Shown here piece by piece: positions 42,059 through 50,773 of a stretch of DNA of 64,000 nucleotides (position 1 is the stretch's first letter; each line of letters begins with the position of its first letter). Both the position numbers and the translations under genes were made by a program. Source of the DNA: Delftia tsuruhatensis NBRC 16741 (lineage in GTDB: Bacteria; Pseudomonadota; Gammaproteobacteria; Burkholderiales; Burkholderiaceae_C); NCBI RefSeq assembly GCF_001571325.1, contig NZ_BCTO01000048.1, positions 24,786 to 88,785 on the forward strand, written 5' to 3'. The notes under the pieces were generated by a model. The model saw nothing but the letters and a program-made list of their open reading frames with translations, did not search any database and was not told where the DNA came from.

Positions 42059-43000
42059 GTGCTACCCGACCCAGTCCCCGACAGCGCGGCCGAAGCGCAG
42101 GTCGATCGCGTCATCGACGGCCTGCTCAACGGCCTGCAATGGCGCGCCAGCGTGTTCCATGTGGGGCAGTACTGCGGGCGCTGGCGGGCCTCCACGGCGG
42201 GGCGCGCGCGGGCCAGCTTTCACCTGATCCTGGACGGGCGCTGCTGGCTGCACCTGCCGGGCCAGCCCTCGGTGGAGCTGCAGCCGCGCGACGGCGTGTT
42301 CCTCTCGCGCGATGTGCCGCATTTCATCTCGCCCTATGCCGACCCGGACATGGCCTGCGCCCCGCAGGCCATGCGCGCCGTCACTGGCGATGCCGGCATC
42401 GGAGAGACGGCGCTGGCCTGCGGCTTCTTCACCTTCGAGGGGCCCATGCGCGGCCTGCTGGTCGATGCCTTCCCCGACCACCTGGTGCTGCGCGGCGACG
42501 ACCATGCGATGAGCGGCGCCTCCATGCTGTTCGACCTGATGCGCGCCGAGGCGCTGCGCACGGGCACCGAGCCCTCGGCCGTGATGGACCGGCTGGTGGG
42601 CCTGCTGTTCTTCTACGGCCTGCGCCAGCTCGCGCATGGCGATGCGCGGGCGCGCGGCATCTGGAGCCTGCTGCGCCGGCCGGGCTTTGCGCCGCTGGTG
42701 GCCGAGCTGCTGCGCGAGCCGGCCCGCAACTGGAGCGTGGCCGACATGGCCGCGCGCGTGTGCCTGTCGCGCGCCACGTTCTTTCGGCAGTTCGCCGAGG
42801 CCTGCGGCCAGCCGCCCCAGCAATTCCTGCTGCTGCTGCGCATGCAGCTGGCCGCGCGCCGCCTGGCCCAGGGCGAGGCGATAGGCCAGGTGGCCGAGGC
42901 CGTGGGCTACGAGTCCTACGCGGCTTTCTCGCGCGCCTTCAAGCGCGTGATGGGCGAGCAGCCCGGCGCCTGGCAGCGCGCGCAGGCACGCTGCTGCTGA
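42059..43000 (+). CDS. AraC-family regulator with cupin_6 sensor domain
   Basis: A 313 aa regulator if read from the GTG at 42059. The N-terminal part RASFHLILDGRCWLHLPGQP and LQPRDGVFLSRDVPHFISP is a cupin_6 domain; the C-terminal HTH pair is WSVADMAARVCLSRATFFRQ and IGQVAEAVGYESYAAFSRAF, close to the AraC consensus. No Shine-Dalgarno is visible before the GTG, so the true start is uncertain; upstream open frame to 41915 lacks family sequence. It may regulate the following CMD-dehydrogenase-ABC operon 130 bp away, on the same strand. Confidence 0.87.
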   Translation: MLPDPVPDSAAEAQVDRVIDGLLNGLQWRASVFHVGQYCGRWRASTAGRARASFHLILDGRCWLHLPGQPSVELQPRDGVFLSRDVPHFISPYADPDMACAPQAMRAVTGDAGIGETALACGFFTFEGPMRGLLVDAFPDHLVLRGDDHAMSGASMLFDLMRAEALRTGTEPSAVMDRLVGLLFFYGLRQLAHGDARARGIWSLLRRPGFAPLVAELLREPARNWSVADMAARVCLSRATFFRQFAEACGQPPQQFLLLLRMQLAARRLAQGEAIGQVAEAVGYESYAAFSRAFKRVMGEQPGAWQRAQARCC

Positions 43001-43130
43001 GCCGCCATCCGGGCCCGCCGCATCTGCCTGCGGGTTGACACGTTCGGGCATAAATCCGCGACGCGGCGGCATTGATGGCAAGGGGGGCGCGGCCGATCAT
43101 GAAGGCATTCCTTCATTCCTGCAAAGCACC

Positions 43131-43715
43131 ATGGCACGCCTGACCCTGCACACCCCGCAAACCGCCCCTGAAGCCAGCCGCCCCTTCGTGGAGCGCGCCC
43201 TGGCCGGCAACGGATTCCTGCCCAACCTGATCGCCATCCTGGCCAACTCGCCCCAGGCGCTGGAGACCTATGTGACCGTGGGCCAGATCAACGCGCGCGC
43301 CCAGCTCACGCTGGCCGAGCGCGAGGTGGTGCAGATCACGGCGGCGCGCATCCATGGCTGCGACTTCTGCGTGGCCGGCCACACCAAGCTGGCCTTCAAG
43401 CAGGCCGGCCTGACCCAGGCCGAGGTGGTGGCGCTGCAGGACGGCCGCGACACGGGCCAGCCCCGCCTGGACGCCGTGCGCCGCTTTGCCGAAGCCGTGA
43501 TCGCCACGCGCGGCGCCGTCGCCGACGAGGCCCTGGCCGCCTTCCATGCGGCCGGCCTGAGCGAGCAGCAGGCGCTGGAGGTGGTGCTGGGCATCAGCCT
43601 GGCCACGCTGTGCAACTTTGCCAACAGCCTGGCGCAAAGCCCCGTCAACCCGCAGCTGCAGCCCTATCTGCCCGAACAGTTCCGACAACCGCAGGAGAGC
43701 GCACATGCTGGCTGA
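43131..43715 (+). CDS. Carboxymuconolactone decarboxylase (CMD)-family protein
   Basis: A 194 aa AhpD-like all-helical protein. The redox motif HGCDFCVAGHTK places the Cys pair at C77/C80 with His at 84, as in the peroxidase/AhpD branch rather than true decarboxylases. LTLAEREVVQITAARI precedes it. It is the first gene of a five-gene operon and its stop overlaps the next gene by 11 nt. It could supply reducing power or remove peroxide for the flavoprotein that follows; this is an inference. Confidence 0.88.
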   Translation: MARLTLHTPQTAPEASRPFVERALAGNGFLPNLIAILANSPQALETYVTVGQINARAQLTLAEREVVQITAARIHGCDFCVAGHTKLAFKQAGLTQAEVVALQDGRDTGQPRLDAVRRFAEAVIATRGAVADEALAAFHAAGLSEQQALEVVLGISLATLCNFANSLAQSPVNPQLQPYLPEQFRQPQESAHAG

Positions 43716-44802
43716 TTCGCTGCGGCAGTGGCTGGACGCCCATGCCGACTCCCTGGACGAAGGCCCCGCGCATGCGCACGAAGTGCTGCCCCGGCTGGCG
43801 CAGCACGGCCTGTTCGGCCTGGGCGTGCCCGTGGCCGAGGGCGGGCAGGGCGGCAGCCTGGGCGATGCGCTGGAGGCCATTGCCGGCGTGGCCGGGCATT
43901 CGCTGACGGCGGGCTTCGTGTTCTGGGCGCAGCGCGCCTTTGTCGAATACCTGCTGCAGTCGCCCAACGCGGCGCTGCGCCAGCGCTGGCTGCCGGGCCT
44001 GCTGCAGGGCACGCAGGCGGGCGCCACGGGCCTGTCCAACGCCATGAAGTACCTGGGCGGCATCGAGGCCCTGCAGGTCGAGGCCACGCCCGTCGGCACT
44101 GGCGGCGCTGTCGGCGCCGACGGCCTTGCACTGCGCGGGCGCGTGCCCTGGGCCACCAACCTGGTGCCGCCGGGTCGCTTCGTGGTGGCCGTTGCCGTCT
44201 CGCGCAGCGACGGTGCAAAGCCCTTCGTGGCCGCGCTGCCCGGCGATGCGGCGGGCCTGCAGCGCAGCGCCGACCTGGACCTGATCGCGCTGCGCGGCAG
44301 CCATACGGCGGCGCTGTCCATCGAGGGGCTGCAGATCGGTCCGGCCGATGTGATCCATGCCGACGCCAACCATTTCCTGCCGCGCGTGCGGCCCGCCTTC
44401 ATGGGCCTGCAGCTGGGGCTGTGCATCGGCCTGGCGCGCGCCTCGCTGGCGGCGGCCTCGGCCCGTGCCGGCGCCGGGCGCGATGTGCTGGGCGGCCCGC
44501 TGCAGCAGCAGCGCCACGTGCTGGAACTGGCCACGGCCACGCTGCATGCGGGCCTGTCCGACGGGCGTTTTCTTGACCGACCTCAAGCCCTGTTCCGCCT
44601 GCGCCTGGAATTGAACGACATCGTGCAGCAGTCCCTGCAGCTGGAGCTGCACGCCAGCGGCGGGCGCGCTTATCATCGCGACCAGCCGCTGGGATTTGCG
44701 CGCCGTTGGCGCGAGGCGGCCTTCATCCCCATCGTGACGCCCAGCGTCACGCAGCTACAGGGTGCGCTGGCTGGCGCGGCCCTGGCAACCACCAGTTCAT
44801 GA
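43705..44802 (+). CDS. Acyl-CoA dehydrogenase-like flavoprotein
   Basis: A 365 aa member of the acyl-CoA dehydrogenase fold. LPRLAQHGLFGLGVPVAEGGQGGSLGDAL starts the helical domain (core GLFGLGVPVAEGGQGG), TGLSNAMKYLGGIE corresponds to the 'T-E' flavin strand, and LRGRVPWATNLVPPG to the 'G-x-K-x-W-x-x-N' strand with Lys replaced by Arg and Val. The usual catalytic Glu context near the C-terminus is not evident. It has GCAGGAG upstream. The operon with an NrtA/SsuA-type importer recalls SfnB/DszC-like flavoproteins acting on small sulfur or nitrogen compounds, but the substrate is unknown. Confidence 0.8.
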   Translation: MLADSLRQWLDAHADSLDEGPAHAHEVLPRLAQHGLFGLGVPVAEGGQGGSLGDALEAIAGVAGHSLTAGFVFWAQRAFVEYLLQSPNAALRQRWLPGLLQGTQAGATGLSNAMKYLGGIEALQVEATPVGTGGAVGADGLALRGRVPWATNLVPPGRFVVAVAVSRSDGAKPFVAALPGDAAGLQRSADLDLIALRGSHTAALSIEGLQIGPADVIHADANHFLPRVRPAFMGLQLGLCIGLARASLAAASARAGAGRDVLGGPLQQQRHVLELATATLHAGLSDGRFLDRPQALFRLRLELNDIVQQSLQLELHASGGRAYHRDQPLGFARRWREAAFIPIVTPSVTQLQGALAGAALATTSS

Positions 44803-45614
44803 CCCAGACGGAAGCTTTCTCCCCTGACGCTCCCGCGCCCGTGCTGCAGGCACGCGGCGCGGGCTTTGGCTATGCGCCCGGCAAGGCCGTGTTCGAGGAC
44901 ATCTCCCTGAGCATTGCCCCGCGCGAGATCGTCTGCCTGCTCGGCGGCAGCGGCTGCGGCAAGTCCTCGCTGCTGCGCGTGCTCGGCGGCCTCGAATCGC
45001 CGGACGGCGGCGCCTGGAGCCGGGGCGAGCTCCAGTTCCTCGGCCAGCCGCTGACCGCGCCGCACCCGCGCGCGGGCTTCGTGTTCCAGCAGCCCAGCCT
45101 GCTGCCCTGGCTGGACGCGCGGCGCAACGTGGGCTTCGGCCTGGACTTCGAGCGCCAGCCGAAGCTGGAGGCCGAGGCCCGCCGCCAGCGCGTGGAGCAG
45201 GCGCTGCAGGCCGTGGGCCTGGGCGGCAGCGGCGCGCTCTACCCCTCGCAGCTGTCGGGCGGCATGGCCCAGCGCGTGGCCCTGGCGCGTGCCCTGGCGC
45301 GCGAGCCGCAGCTGCTGCTGGCCGACGAGCCGTTCTCGGCCCTGGACGCCATCACGCGCGCCGAGATGCAGGAGCTGATGGTGGACGTGGTCCACCGCTG
45401 GCACACGGCGGCGCTGCTGGTCACGCATGACATCGACGAGGCCATCCTCGTGGGCGACCGCATCCTGCTGATGGGCGGGCGGCCCGGCCACATCGTGCGC
45501 GAATGGCGCGTGGACATTGCGCGCCCGCGCGAGGACCAGGCCGCCGCCGTGACCGCGCTGCGGCTGGACATCCTCTCGGCCCTGCACGGCGTGCGCCATG
45601 CGGCCCAGGCCTGA
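44799..45614 (+). CDS. ABC importer ATPase (SsuB/TauB/NrtD type)
   Basis: A 271 aa ATPase with Walker A GGSGCGKSSLLRVLGGL, Q-loop FQQPSLLPWL, signature LSGGMAQRVALARALA, Walker B LLLADEPFSALD and H-loop VTHDIDEA. This class energises import of sulfonates, taurine, nitrate or pyrimidine precursors. ATGA overlap with the flavoprotein gene. It is followed by the binding-protein and permease genes, so the importer is complete. Confidence 0.93.
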   Translation: MTQTEAFSPDAPAPVLQARGAGFGYAPGKAVFEDISLSIAPREIVCLLGGSGCGKSSLLRVLGGLESPDGGAWSRGELQFLGQPLTAPHPRAGFVFQQPSLLPWLDARRNVGFGLDFERQPKLEAEARRQRVEQALQAVGLGGSGALYPSQLSGGMAQRVALARALAREPQLLLADEPFSALDAITRAEMQELMVDVVHRWHTAALLVTHDIDEAILVGDRILLMGGRPGHIVREWRVDIARPREDQAAAVTALRLDILSALHGVRHAAQA

Positions 45615-45703
45615 TCCGGCTCGCCTGCCTGCCCGCCTGCCGATCCGCCTGCAGATCCGCCATTTCTTCGACTTCAACCATGCTCTTCTGAAAGGTCTTT
45701 CGC

Positions 45704-46945
45704 ATGAGCTTCCAGGACCACCCTTCCTACACCCACATCTGCGCCTCGTCGGACTGCGGCTGCGGCCTCACGCGGCGCGACATGCTGCGCCTGGGCGCGC
45801 TGGCCACGGCCTCGGTGGCCGCGCCGCTGCTGGCCGCAGGCGATGCGCGCGCCCAGGCCTTCAAGGGCGATGACCAGCCCGTGAAGATCGGCTACCTGCC
45901 CATCACCGACGCCACGCCGCTGCTGGTGGCCCACGGCAACGGCCTGTTCGAGGCCGAAGGCCTCAAGGCCGAGGCGCCGCGCCTGTTCCGCTCCTGGGCC
46001 CAGATCGTCGAGGCCTTCGTCTCGGGCCAGGTCAACGTCATCCACCTGCTCACGCCCTCCACGCTGTGGGTGCGCTACGGCGCCAAGTTCCCCGCCAAGA
46101 TCGTGGCCTGGAACCACGTCAACGGCTCGGGCCTGACCGTGCTGCCCGAGATCCAGAAGGTGCAGGACCTGGGCGGCAAGACCGTGGCGATCCCGTTCTG
46201 GTACTCCATCCACAACATCCTGCTGCAGGACGTGCTGCGCAAGGCCGGCCTCACGGCCGTGACGCGGGCGCGCGGCGGCGCCATTGCGGCCAACGAGGTC
46301 AACCTCGTCGTGCTGGCACCGGCCGAAATGGTCTCGGCCCTGGCCGGCAAGTCGATCGCGGGCTTCATCGTGGCCGAGCCCTTCAATGCCGCCGCCGAGA
46401 TCGCGGGCGTGGGCAAGATGCTGCGCTTCTCGGGCGATGTCTGGAAGGACCACGCCTGCTGCGTCACCTTCCTGGCCGAGCGCGATATCGCCGACAAGCC
46501 CGAATGGGCGCAGCGCGTGACCAATGCCGTGGTCAAGGCCCAGCTGTGGACGCGCGACAACCGCCTGGCCGCCGCGCGCCTGCTGTCGAGCACGGGCGAG
46601 CGCCGCTATACGCCGCATCCGCAGCAGACGCTGTCCAAGGTGCTGGCCGCCACCGACTACGCCAGCTACGAGGCCAGCGGCGTGGTCGTCAACAAGGGCT
46701 GGCACCAGCGGCGCATCGACTTCCAGCCCTATCCCTATCCCTCGTACACCGAGCAGCTGGTGCGCGCCATCAAGGCCACCAAGGTCGAGGGCGACACGCG
46801 CTTCCTCGACAAGCTGGAGCCCAGGTTCGCGGCCACCGACCTGGTGGACGACCGCTTCGTGCGCAAGGCCATCCAGGCCGTGGGCGGCCCGCAGGTCTTC
46901 GGCATTCCGGCCGATTTCTCGCGCCGTGAAACCATCGTGGTGTGA
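45704..46945 (+). CDS. ABC importer substrate-binding protein (NrtA/SsuA-like, Tat signal)
   Basis: A 413 aa periplasmic binding protein. The Tat-type leader has the twin Arg at 24-25 (LTRRDMLRLGALATAS) after a Cys-rich start (SSDCGCG), with cleavage near residue 50. The mature protein starts VKIGYLPITDATPLLVAHG and has GLKAEAPRLFRSWAQIVEAF and VNVIHLLTPSTLWVRYG, as in NrtA/CmpA-type proteins. Tat export suggests folding or cofactor binding before export, as in nitrate-type receptors. The stop overlaps the permease start as GTGA. AAAGG precedes the ATG. Confidence 0.9.
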   Translation: MSFQDHPSYTHICASSDCGCGLTRRDMLRLGALATASVAAPLLAAGDARAQAFKGDDQPVKIGYLPITDATPLLVAHGNGLFEAEGLKAEAPRLFRSWAQIVEAFVSGQVNVIHLLTPSTLWVRYGAKFPAKIVAWNHVNGSGLTVLPEIQKVQDLGGKTVAIPFWYSIHNILLQDVLRKAGLTAVTRARGGAIAANEVNLVVLAPAEMVSALAGKSIAGFIVAEPFNAAAEIAGVGKMLRFSGDVWKDHACCVTFLAERDIADKPEWAQRVTNAVVKAQLWTRDNRLAAARLLSSTGERRYTPHPQQTLSKVLAATDYASYEASGVVVNKGWHQRRIDFQPYPYPSYTEQLVRAIKATKVEGDTRFLDKLEPRFAATDLVDDRFVRKAIQAVGGPQVFGIPADFSRRETIVV

Positions 46946-47700
46946 TCCAGGTGTTGCGACGTATTGGATTGCCGCTGCTGGGCGCGGCCCTGGTCCTGGC
47001 CCTGTGGTGGGTGGGCGGCGCGCTGCTGGCGCGCAGCACGCCCGTGGCTGCGGCCTTCGCGCCCTGGCCTTCGCTGCAGGCGCTGGGCCAGCTGCTGACG
47101 GGCGCCGACATCTGGATGCACACCCTGCTGAGCCTGCAGCGCGTGGCCGTGGGCCTGCTGCTGGCCTTCGTGGTCGGCGTGCCGCTGGGCGTGCTGGTGG
47201 GCCTGTCGCGCGGGTTCTCGCAGGCGTTCTCGCCCGTGTTCCAGTTCCTGCGCATGATCTCGCCGCTGTCGTGGATGCCCATTGCCGTGATGGTGCTGGG
47301 CGTGGGCGACGCGCCCGTGTACTTCCTGCTGGCCTTCGCCGCCGTCTGGCCCATCCTGCTGAGCACGGCGGCCGGCGTGGCCCAGCTGGACCGCAACTGG
47401 CTGCTGCTGGCGCGCAGCCTGTCGGCCACGCGCACCGAGACCGTGCTGCGCGTGGTGCTGCCCGGCATCACGGCCCAGATCCTCACCGGCGTGCGCCTGG
47501 CCATCGGCATCATCTGGATCGTGCTGGTGCCCGCGGAAATGCTGGGCGTATCGGCCGGCCTGGGCTACTTCATCCTCGACACGCGCGACCGCCTGGCGTA
47601 TTCGGAGCTGATGGCCGCCGTGGTGCTGATCGGTGCCCTGGGCTATGCGCTGGACCATGCGGCTCGGTGGCTGCACCAGCGCTGGATGCATTTGGCCTGA
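46942..47700 (+). CDS. ABC importer permease (SsuC/NrtB type)
   Basis: A 252 aa inner-membrane protein with about six helices. The BPD_transp_1 loop reads ARSLSATRTETVLRVVLPGI (EAA-type motif with variation), and LRMISPLSWMPIAVMVLGVG and AIGIIWIVLVPAEMLG match the sulfonate/nitrate permease family. GTG start by GTGA overlap with the binding-protein gene. A short GCCTGC-GG-GCAGGC hairpin (47702-47715) follows the stop, without a T-run. Confidence 0.92.
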   Translation: MIQVLRRIGLPLLGAALVLALWWVGGALLARSTPVAAAFAPWPSLQALGQLLTGADIWMHTLLSLQRVAVGLLLAFVVGVPLGVLVGLSRGFSQAFSPVFQFLRMISPLSWMPIAVMVLGVGDAPVYFLLAFAAVWPILLSTAAGVAQLDRNWLLLARSLSATRTETVLRVVLPGITAQILTGVRLAIGIIWIVLVPAEMLGVSAGLGYFILDTRDRLAYSELMAAVVLIGALGYALDHAARWLHQRWMHLA

Positions 47701-47719
47701 GGCCTGCGGGCAGGCGGTG

Positions 47720-47755
47720 GCATCAGGTGCTGCATCAGGTGCCGCATCAGGTGCC
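47720..47755. repeat. Three 12-bp tandem repeats at the end of the IPTL-CTERM gene
   Basis: GCATCAGGTGC(T/C) occurs at 47720-47731, 47732-47743 and 47744-47755. The last unit contains the stop codon (minus strand) of the IPTL-CTERM gene. The other two are just downstream, between it and the ABC permease gene. Confidence 0.85.
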
Positions 47756-49381
47756 GTGCACGCGGCGCAGCCGCAGTCCTGCCCATCCCGTCAGCACGGC
47801 GCACAGCAGCACTCCCCAGGGGCCCAGCGCGGGCACGGGGGTGGCTGTTGCCGGGGCCGGGGCTGCGGGCTCCACGGTCTGGGCCCATGCGCCGCTGTCC
47901 GCGGCGAGATAGTTCGCATCGCCGCCGTACCGGGCCACGATGGCATGCGGGCCGGCCGCCGTCAGTTGGGTGGTGGCGATGATGGCCCTGGCATTGGACA
48001 AACCTGCCGTGCCCAGCGATAGGCCGCCAGCCAGGATTTCGACCGTTCCCGTGGGGACGGCAGCGGTGCCCAGGGAGACATCGGGTGCGACCACCACGGA
48101 GAAGGACAGCGACTGCCCGGAACGCGAGGGATTGGCGCTGGAGGTCAGCGTGACACGGGAGGGGCCCTGTCCCACCGCCGCCATCTGCACCGCCTGCGTA
48201 GCCGCGTCATGGTCCGCATCGCCGAGCTGGCTGGCGTTGATCGTGCATGTCCCTGCGGCCTGGAAGCGGATGGTGCTGCCGGAGGCGCTGCAGATCGCCG
48301 CGGTCAATGCATCCACGGCGAACATGACGGGGTTTCCCGAGGCGCCTCCGACGGCGGCCACGTCATAGGTATCCCCCACCCGTGCGCCGGCCGGTGGTGC
48401 CGTGGTGAAGGTGATGGCCTGCGGCGCTTTGGCGATGGCACCTGCCGCCGCCGGGCAACTGGTATCGCTGGCCGGCCAGTAGCGATTGCCCGTCCCCGTG
48501 AACGTTTCGCCGCCACAGTTGTTGCCGGGCGCGTTGTTCGTGATCTGGTTGCCGTGGAGTGTGCGGGGGCGGGTGAGCGTGAACGAGACGCCGGCACCCG
48601 AGCCCGGAGACACCAGCACGTTGCCGGTGACGGTGCTGTCGGTCATGGTGGTCGGCACCCCGCTGCGCAGGCCCCCGCCCAGCGTGCGGGCCGTGTTGCC
48701 GGACAGGCGGCTGCGCTCCACCGTCAGCGAGCCGCTGCCCGTGCTGTAGATGGCACCGCCCTGTCCCCCTGCCTGGTTGCCGCTGAACACACTGTCCACG
48801 ATGGTCACCGTGCTGTCGCGGCTGTACAGTCCCCCGCCGTTGATGCCGGCCGTGCTGTCCTGCACCACGCTGCGCTCCAGGCGCAGGGTGACGCCGTTGT
48901 CCAGGTAGATGGCACCGCCGTCTTCACCGGCGGTGGTCAGCCCGCCGCGCAGTGTCAGGCCGCGCAGCGTGAGCTGGACACCGCTGCCCTGGGCCGACAC
49001 CAGGCGGGAGGCATTGCCCCCATCGAGCGCCACCCGCTGGTCCCCGTCGATCGTGATGTCCGAGGTGGTGAAGTTGAGGTCGATGGAATGGCCTGCCAAT
49101 GCAATGGCGGTGAGGCTGCCTGCCGGAAAGACGGCCGGGTCGAACACGATGGTGTCCGCGCCATTGCCCGATATGCATGCGCCGTTGCCCCAACTGCCGT
49201 CATCCATCTGGGCACTGGTCAATGCCTCATTCAGACTGCAGTCCGCTGCACCGGGCGTGTTGTCCGTGGTATTGACCACGATGGTCGCGGCCTGGCCATT
49301 GAGTGCCAGCAGGCTGCACAGCGCGCCAGGCACTGCCAGAAGCCGGAGGCGTCGAAGGGGTCTGTGAAGAAAAGCGTGCAC
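47747..49381 (-). CDS. IPTL-CTERM surface/exported protein with beta-helix and Ig-like domains
   Basis: A 544 aa exported protein. The start is a GTG at 49381 with a strong GGGAGG; longer open frame lacks a signal peptide. A basic signal peptide (cleaved after about residue 31) leads to a right-handed parallel beta-helix region with repeated GGAIY, GGGLYS and GNTARTLGGG turns. Then follow Ig-like domains (VTLTSSANPSRSGQSLSFSV) and a C-terminal sorting end: VPALGPWGVLL, a helix and RLRR. This is an IPTL-CTERM variant, processed by an exosortase-like system not in this window. It is divergent from a LuxR regulator with a palindrome between. Confidence 0.87.
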   Translation of the reverse strand: MHAFLHRPLRRLRLLAVPGALCSLLALNGQAATIVVNTTDNTPGAADCSLNEALTSAQMDDGSWGNGACISGNGADTIVFDPAVFPAGSLTAIALAGHSIDLNFTTSDITIDGDQRVALDGGNASRLVSAQGSGVQLTLRGLTLRGGLTTAGEDGGAIYLDNGVTLRLERSVVQDSTAGINGGGLYSRDSTVTIVDSVFSGNQAGGQGGAIYSTGSGSLTVERSRLSGNTARTLGGGLRSGVPTTMTDSTVTGNVLVSPGSGAGVSFTLTRPRTLHGNQITNNAPGNNCGGETFTGTGNRYWPASDTSCPAAAGAIAKAPQAITFTTAPPAGARVGDTYDVAAVGGASGNPVMFAVDALTAAICSASGSTIRFQAAGTCTINASQLGDADHDAATQAVQMAAVGQGPSRVTLTSSANPSRSGQSLSFSVVVAPDVSLGTAAVPTGTVEILAGGLSLGTAGLSNARAIIATTQLTAAGPHAIVARYGGDANYLAADSGAWAQTVEPAAPAPATATPVPALGPWGVLLCAVLTGWAGLRLRRVHGT

Positions 49382-49471
49382 GGTTCCTCCCGTTGCGCTG
49401 CGTGTCCCGGGCAGACCCGCGCGCTGTTGTTGCGGACCGCGTGACCTTAGCTTTCTGCGAAGATCGTGAAA

Positions 49472-49488
49472 ATGTGCCGACGGCACAT
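49472..49488. promoter_or_regulatory. 17-bp perfect palindrome between the luxR and IPTL-CTERM genes
   Basis: ATGTGCCGACGGCACAT: two 8-bp arms around one central base. It is 91 bp before the IPTL-CTERM start and 75 bp before the luxR start. It is the obvious candidate binding site for the LuxR-type regulator. Confidence 0.7.
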
Positions 49489-49562
49489 CGCAGGCCTGAA
49501 AATGCGGCCTCAGCCGGCCCACCTATCGCCAGCACCTCGAGCACGCCATTGGATTTCGCGAC

Positions 49563-50315
49563 ATGACCCTGTCAACGCAGCAACTGGGGCAACTCAATCA
49601 GGCCATCCTCGCGGTGCACGGCGCGCCCGATCTGCACGCGCTGGCCACGCATTTGCTGCACGCGCTGCGCCTGGTGGTGCCGGGTGACATTCGGGTGGTG
49701 GATTTCTCCGGCATTGCGGAAGTCCGTGGCTACACGGCCTACGATCCGGTGCGGGCCATTTCCTCCGAAGTCAACGCTGCGGTGCACCGGCATCTGGCCG
49801 ACAACCCCTTGTATCGGCAGCGCCAGACGCAGGCCGCCAGCATTTCCGACCTGCTGACTCGCGGGCAATGGCAGAGGACGGCGCTCTATGCCCAGGCCTA
49901 CTCCCAGGTGGGCCAGCAGGACGGACTCGCGCTGGACGTGGAACTGGGCCACGGCGCGATGCTGACCCTCAATGTCACACGCGCCTCGCGCGGCTACACC
50001 GCGGCGGAGCGCATGGCGCTGACCTTGCTGGGGCCGCATGCGCAGGCGCAGTGGCGGCGCCTGAGCCAGCAGCAGCGAATCAGCCAGGCGGCATGGCAGG
50101 CGCTCTCACCGGGCTCGCCAGCTGCCGACGTGCTGAGCCCGCGCGAACGTGAAGTGCTGCAATGGGTCGCCAACGGCAACACCAACGCAGAAATCGCCAC
50201 CATGCTGGAGTTGCGTGCAGGCACGGTGAAGCGGCACCTGGAAAACATCTACCGCAAGCTGGGAGCCGCCAATCGGCAGGATGCCTTGTCGAGGATGCGC
50301 AGGCCGGATTTCTAG
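49563..50315 (+). CDS. LuxR-family transcriptional regulator
   Basis: A 250 aa regulator. The C-terminal GerE HTH starts near residue 188: LSPREREVLQWVANGNTNAE, then TVKRHLENIYRKLGAANR. The N-terminal 180 residues are GAF/PAS-like without an evident autoinducer-binding signature (the Trp/Tyr/Asp pattern of LuxR/LasR is not visible) and without a receiver Asp. The signal is unknown. Divergent from the IPTL-CTERM gene. Confidence 0.85.
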   Translation: MTLSTQQLGQLNQAILAVHGAPDLHALATHLLHALRLVVPGDIRVVDFSGIAEVRGYTAYDPVRAISSEVNAAVHRHLADNPLYRQRQTQAASISDLLTRGQWQRTALYAQAYSQVGQQDGLALDVELGHGAMLTLNVTRASRGYTAAERMALTLLGPHAQAQWRRLSQQQRISQAAWQALSPGSPAADVLSPREREVLQWVANGNTNAEIATMLELRAGTVKRHLENIYRKLGAANRQDALSRMRRPDF

Positions 50316-50392
50316 CGCGTGTCGCGCGCTTGTGCGAACCCGCGCGAGTGCTGTGCGCCGTGCCAGCCATTCGAGAAACAGGGAAGCCTGCT

Positions 50393-50773
50393 TTACGGCA
50401 GGACGCTCCGGCAGGCAATGCCAAACCGCTGGGCCAGCGCGTGCAGGCGTTTGTCCAGCGACCACAGGCTGGCGCCTGAAGACATGAGTGCCGAGGCCAG
50501 GAGCGTGATGTCCACCAGACCGCAGCCCAGACCAAAGAGTTGCTCGCGCTCTATCAAGGCCAGCACTTCGCGCATGCTGGCCTGCCGGGCAGGCTTGAGC
50601 CGCTGAAGGTCCGCGAGCGTGCGTGCGCGTGCCGGTGGCGTGCCGCAAGCCAGTTCACCCAGCACCAGGGGATGCATGAGCGCCATGTCTTGCTGCAGCA
50701 ACTGCGCCAGGTGAGGATTGCCCTGCCTGAAGTGATCGATCCAGACCGAGGTATCGACCAGAACGGGATTCAT
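50393..50773 (-). CDS. vapC: VapC-type PIN-domain ribonuclease toxin
   Basis: A 126 aa PIN-domain RNase. Acidic catalytic residues are in LVDTSVWIDHFR (first Asp), VLGELACG (Glu), GLVDITLLASA (Asp) and LWSLDKRLHAL (Asp). The length is typical. The start overlaps the antitoxin stop by 4 nt. Confidence 0.92.
   Translation of the reverse strand: MNPVLVDTSVWIDHFRQGNPHLAQLLQQDMALMHPLVLGELACGTPPARARTLADLQRLKPARQASMREVLALIEREQLFGLGCGLVDITLLASALMSSGASLWSLDKRLHALAQRFGIACRSVLP

Noticed and set aside
43035..43040. TTGACA as a -35 box for the CMD operon
   Set aside because: No -10 element at 16-18 bp spacing; TAAAT lies only 10 bp away.
45622..45660. CCTGC-rich repeats between the ABC ATPase and binding-protein genes
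   Set aside because: Irregular low-complexity DNA without symmetry or conservation that I can judge; no function claimed.
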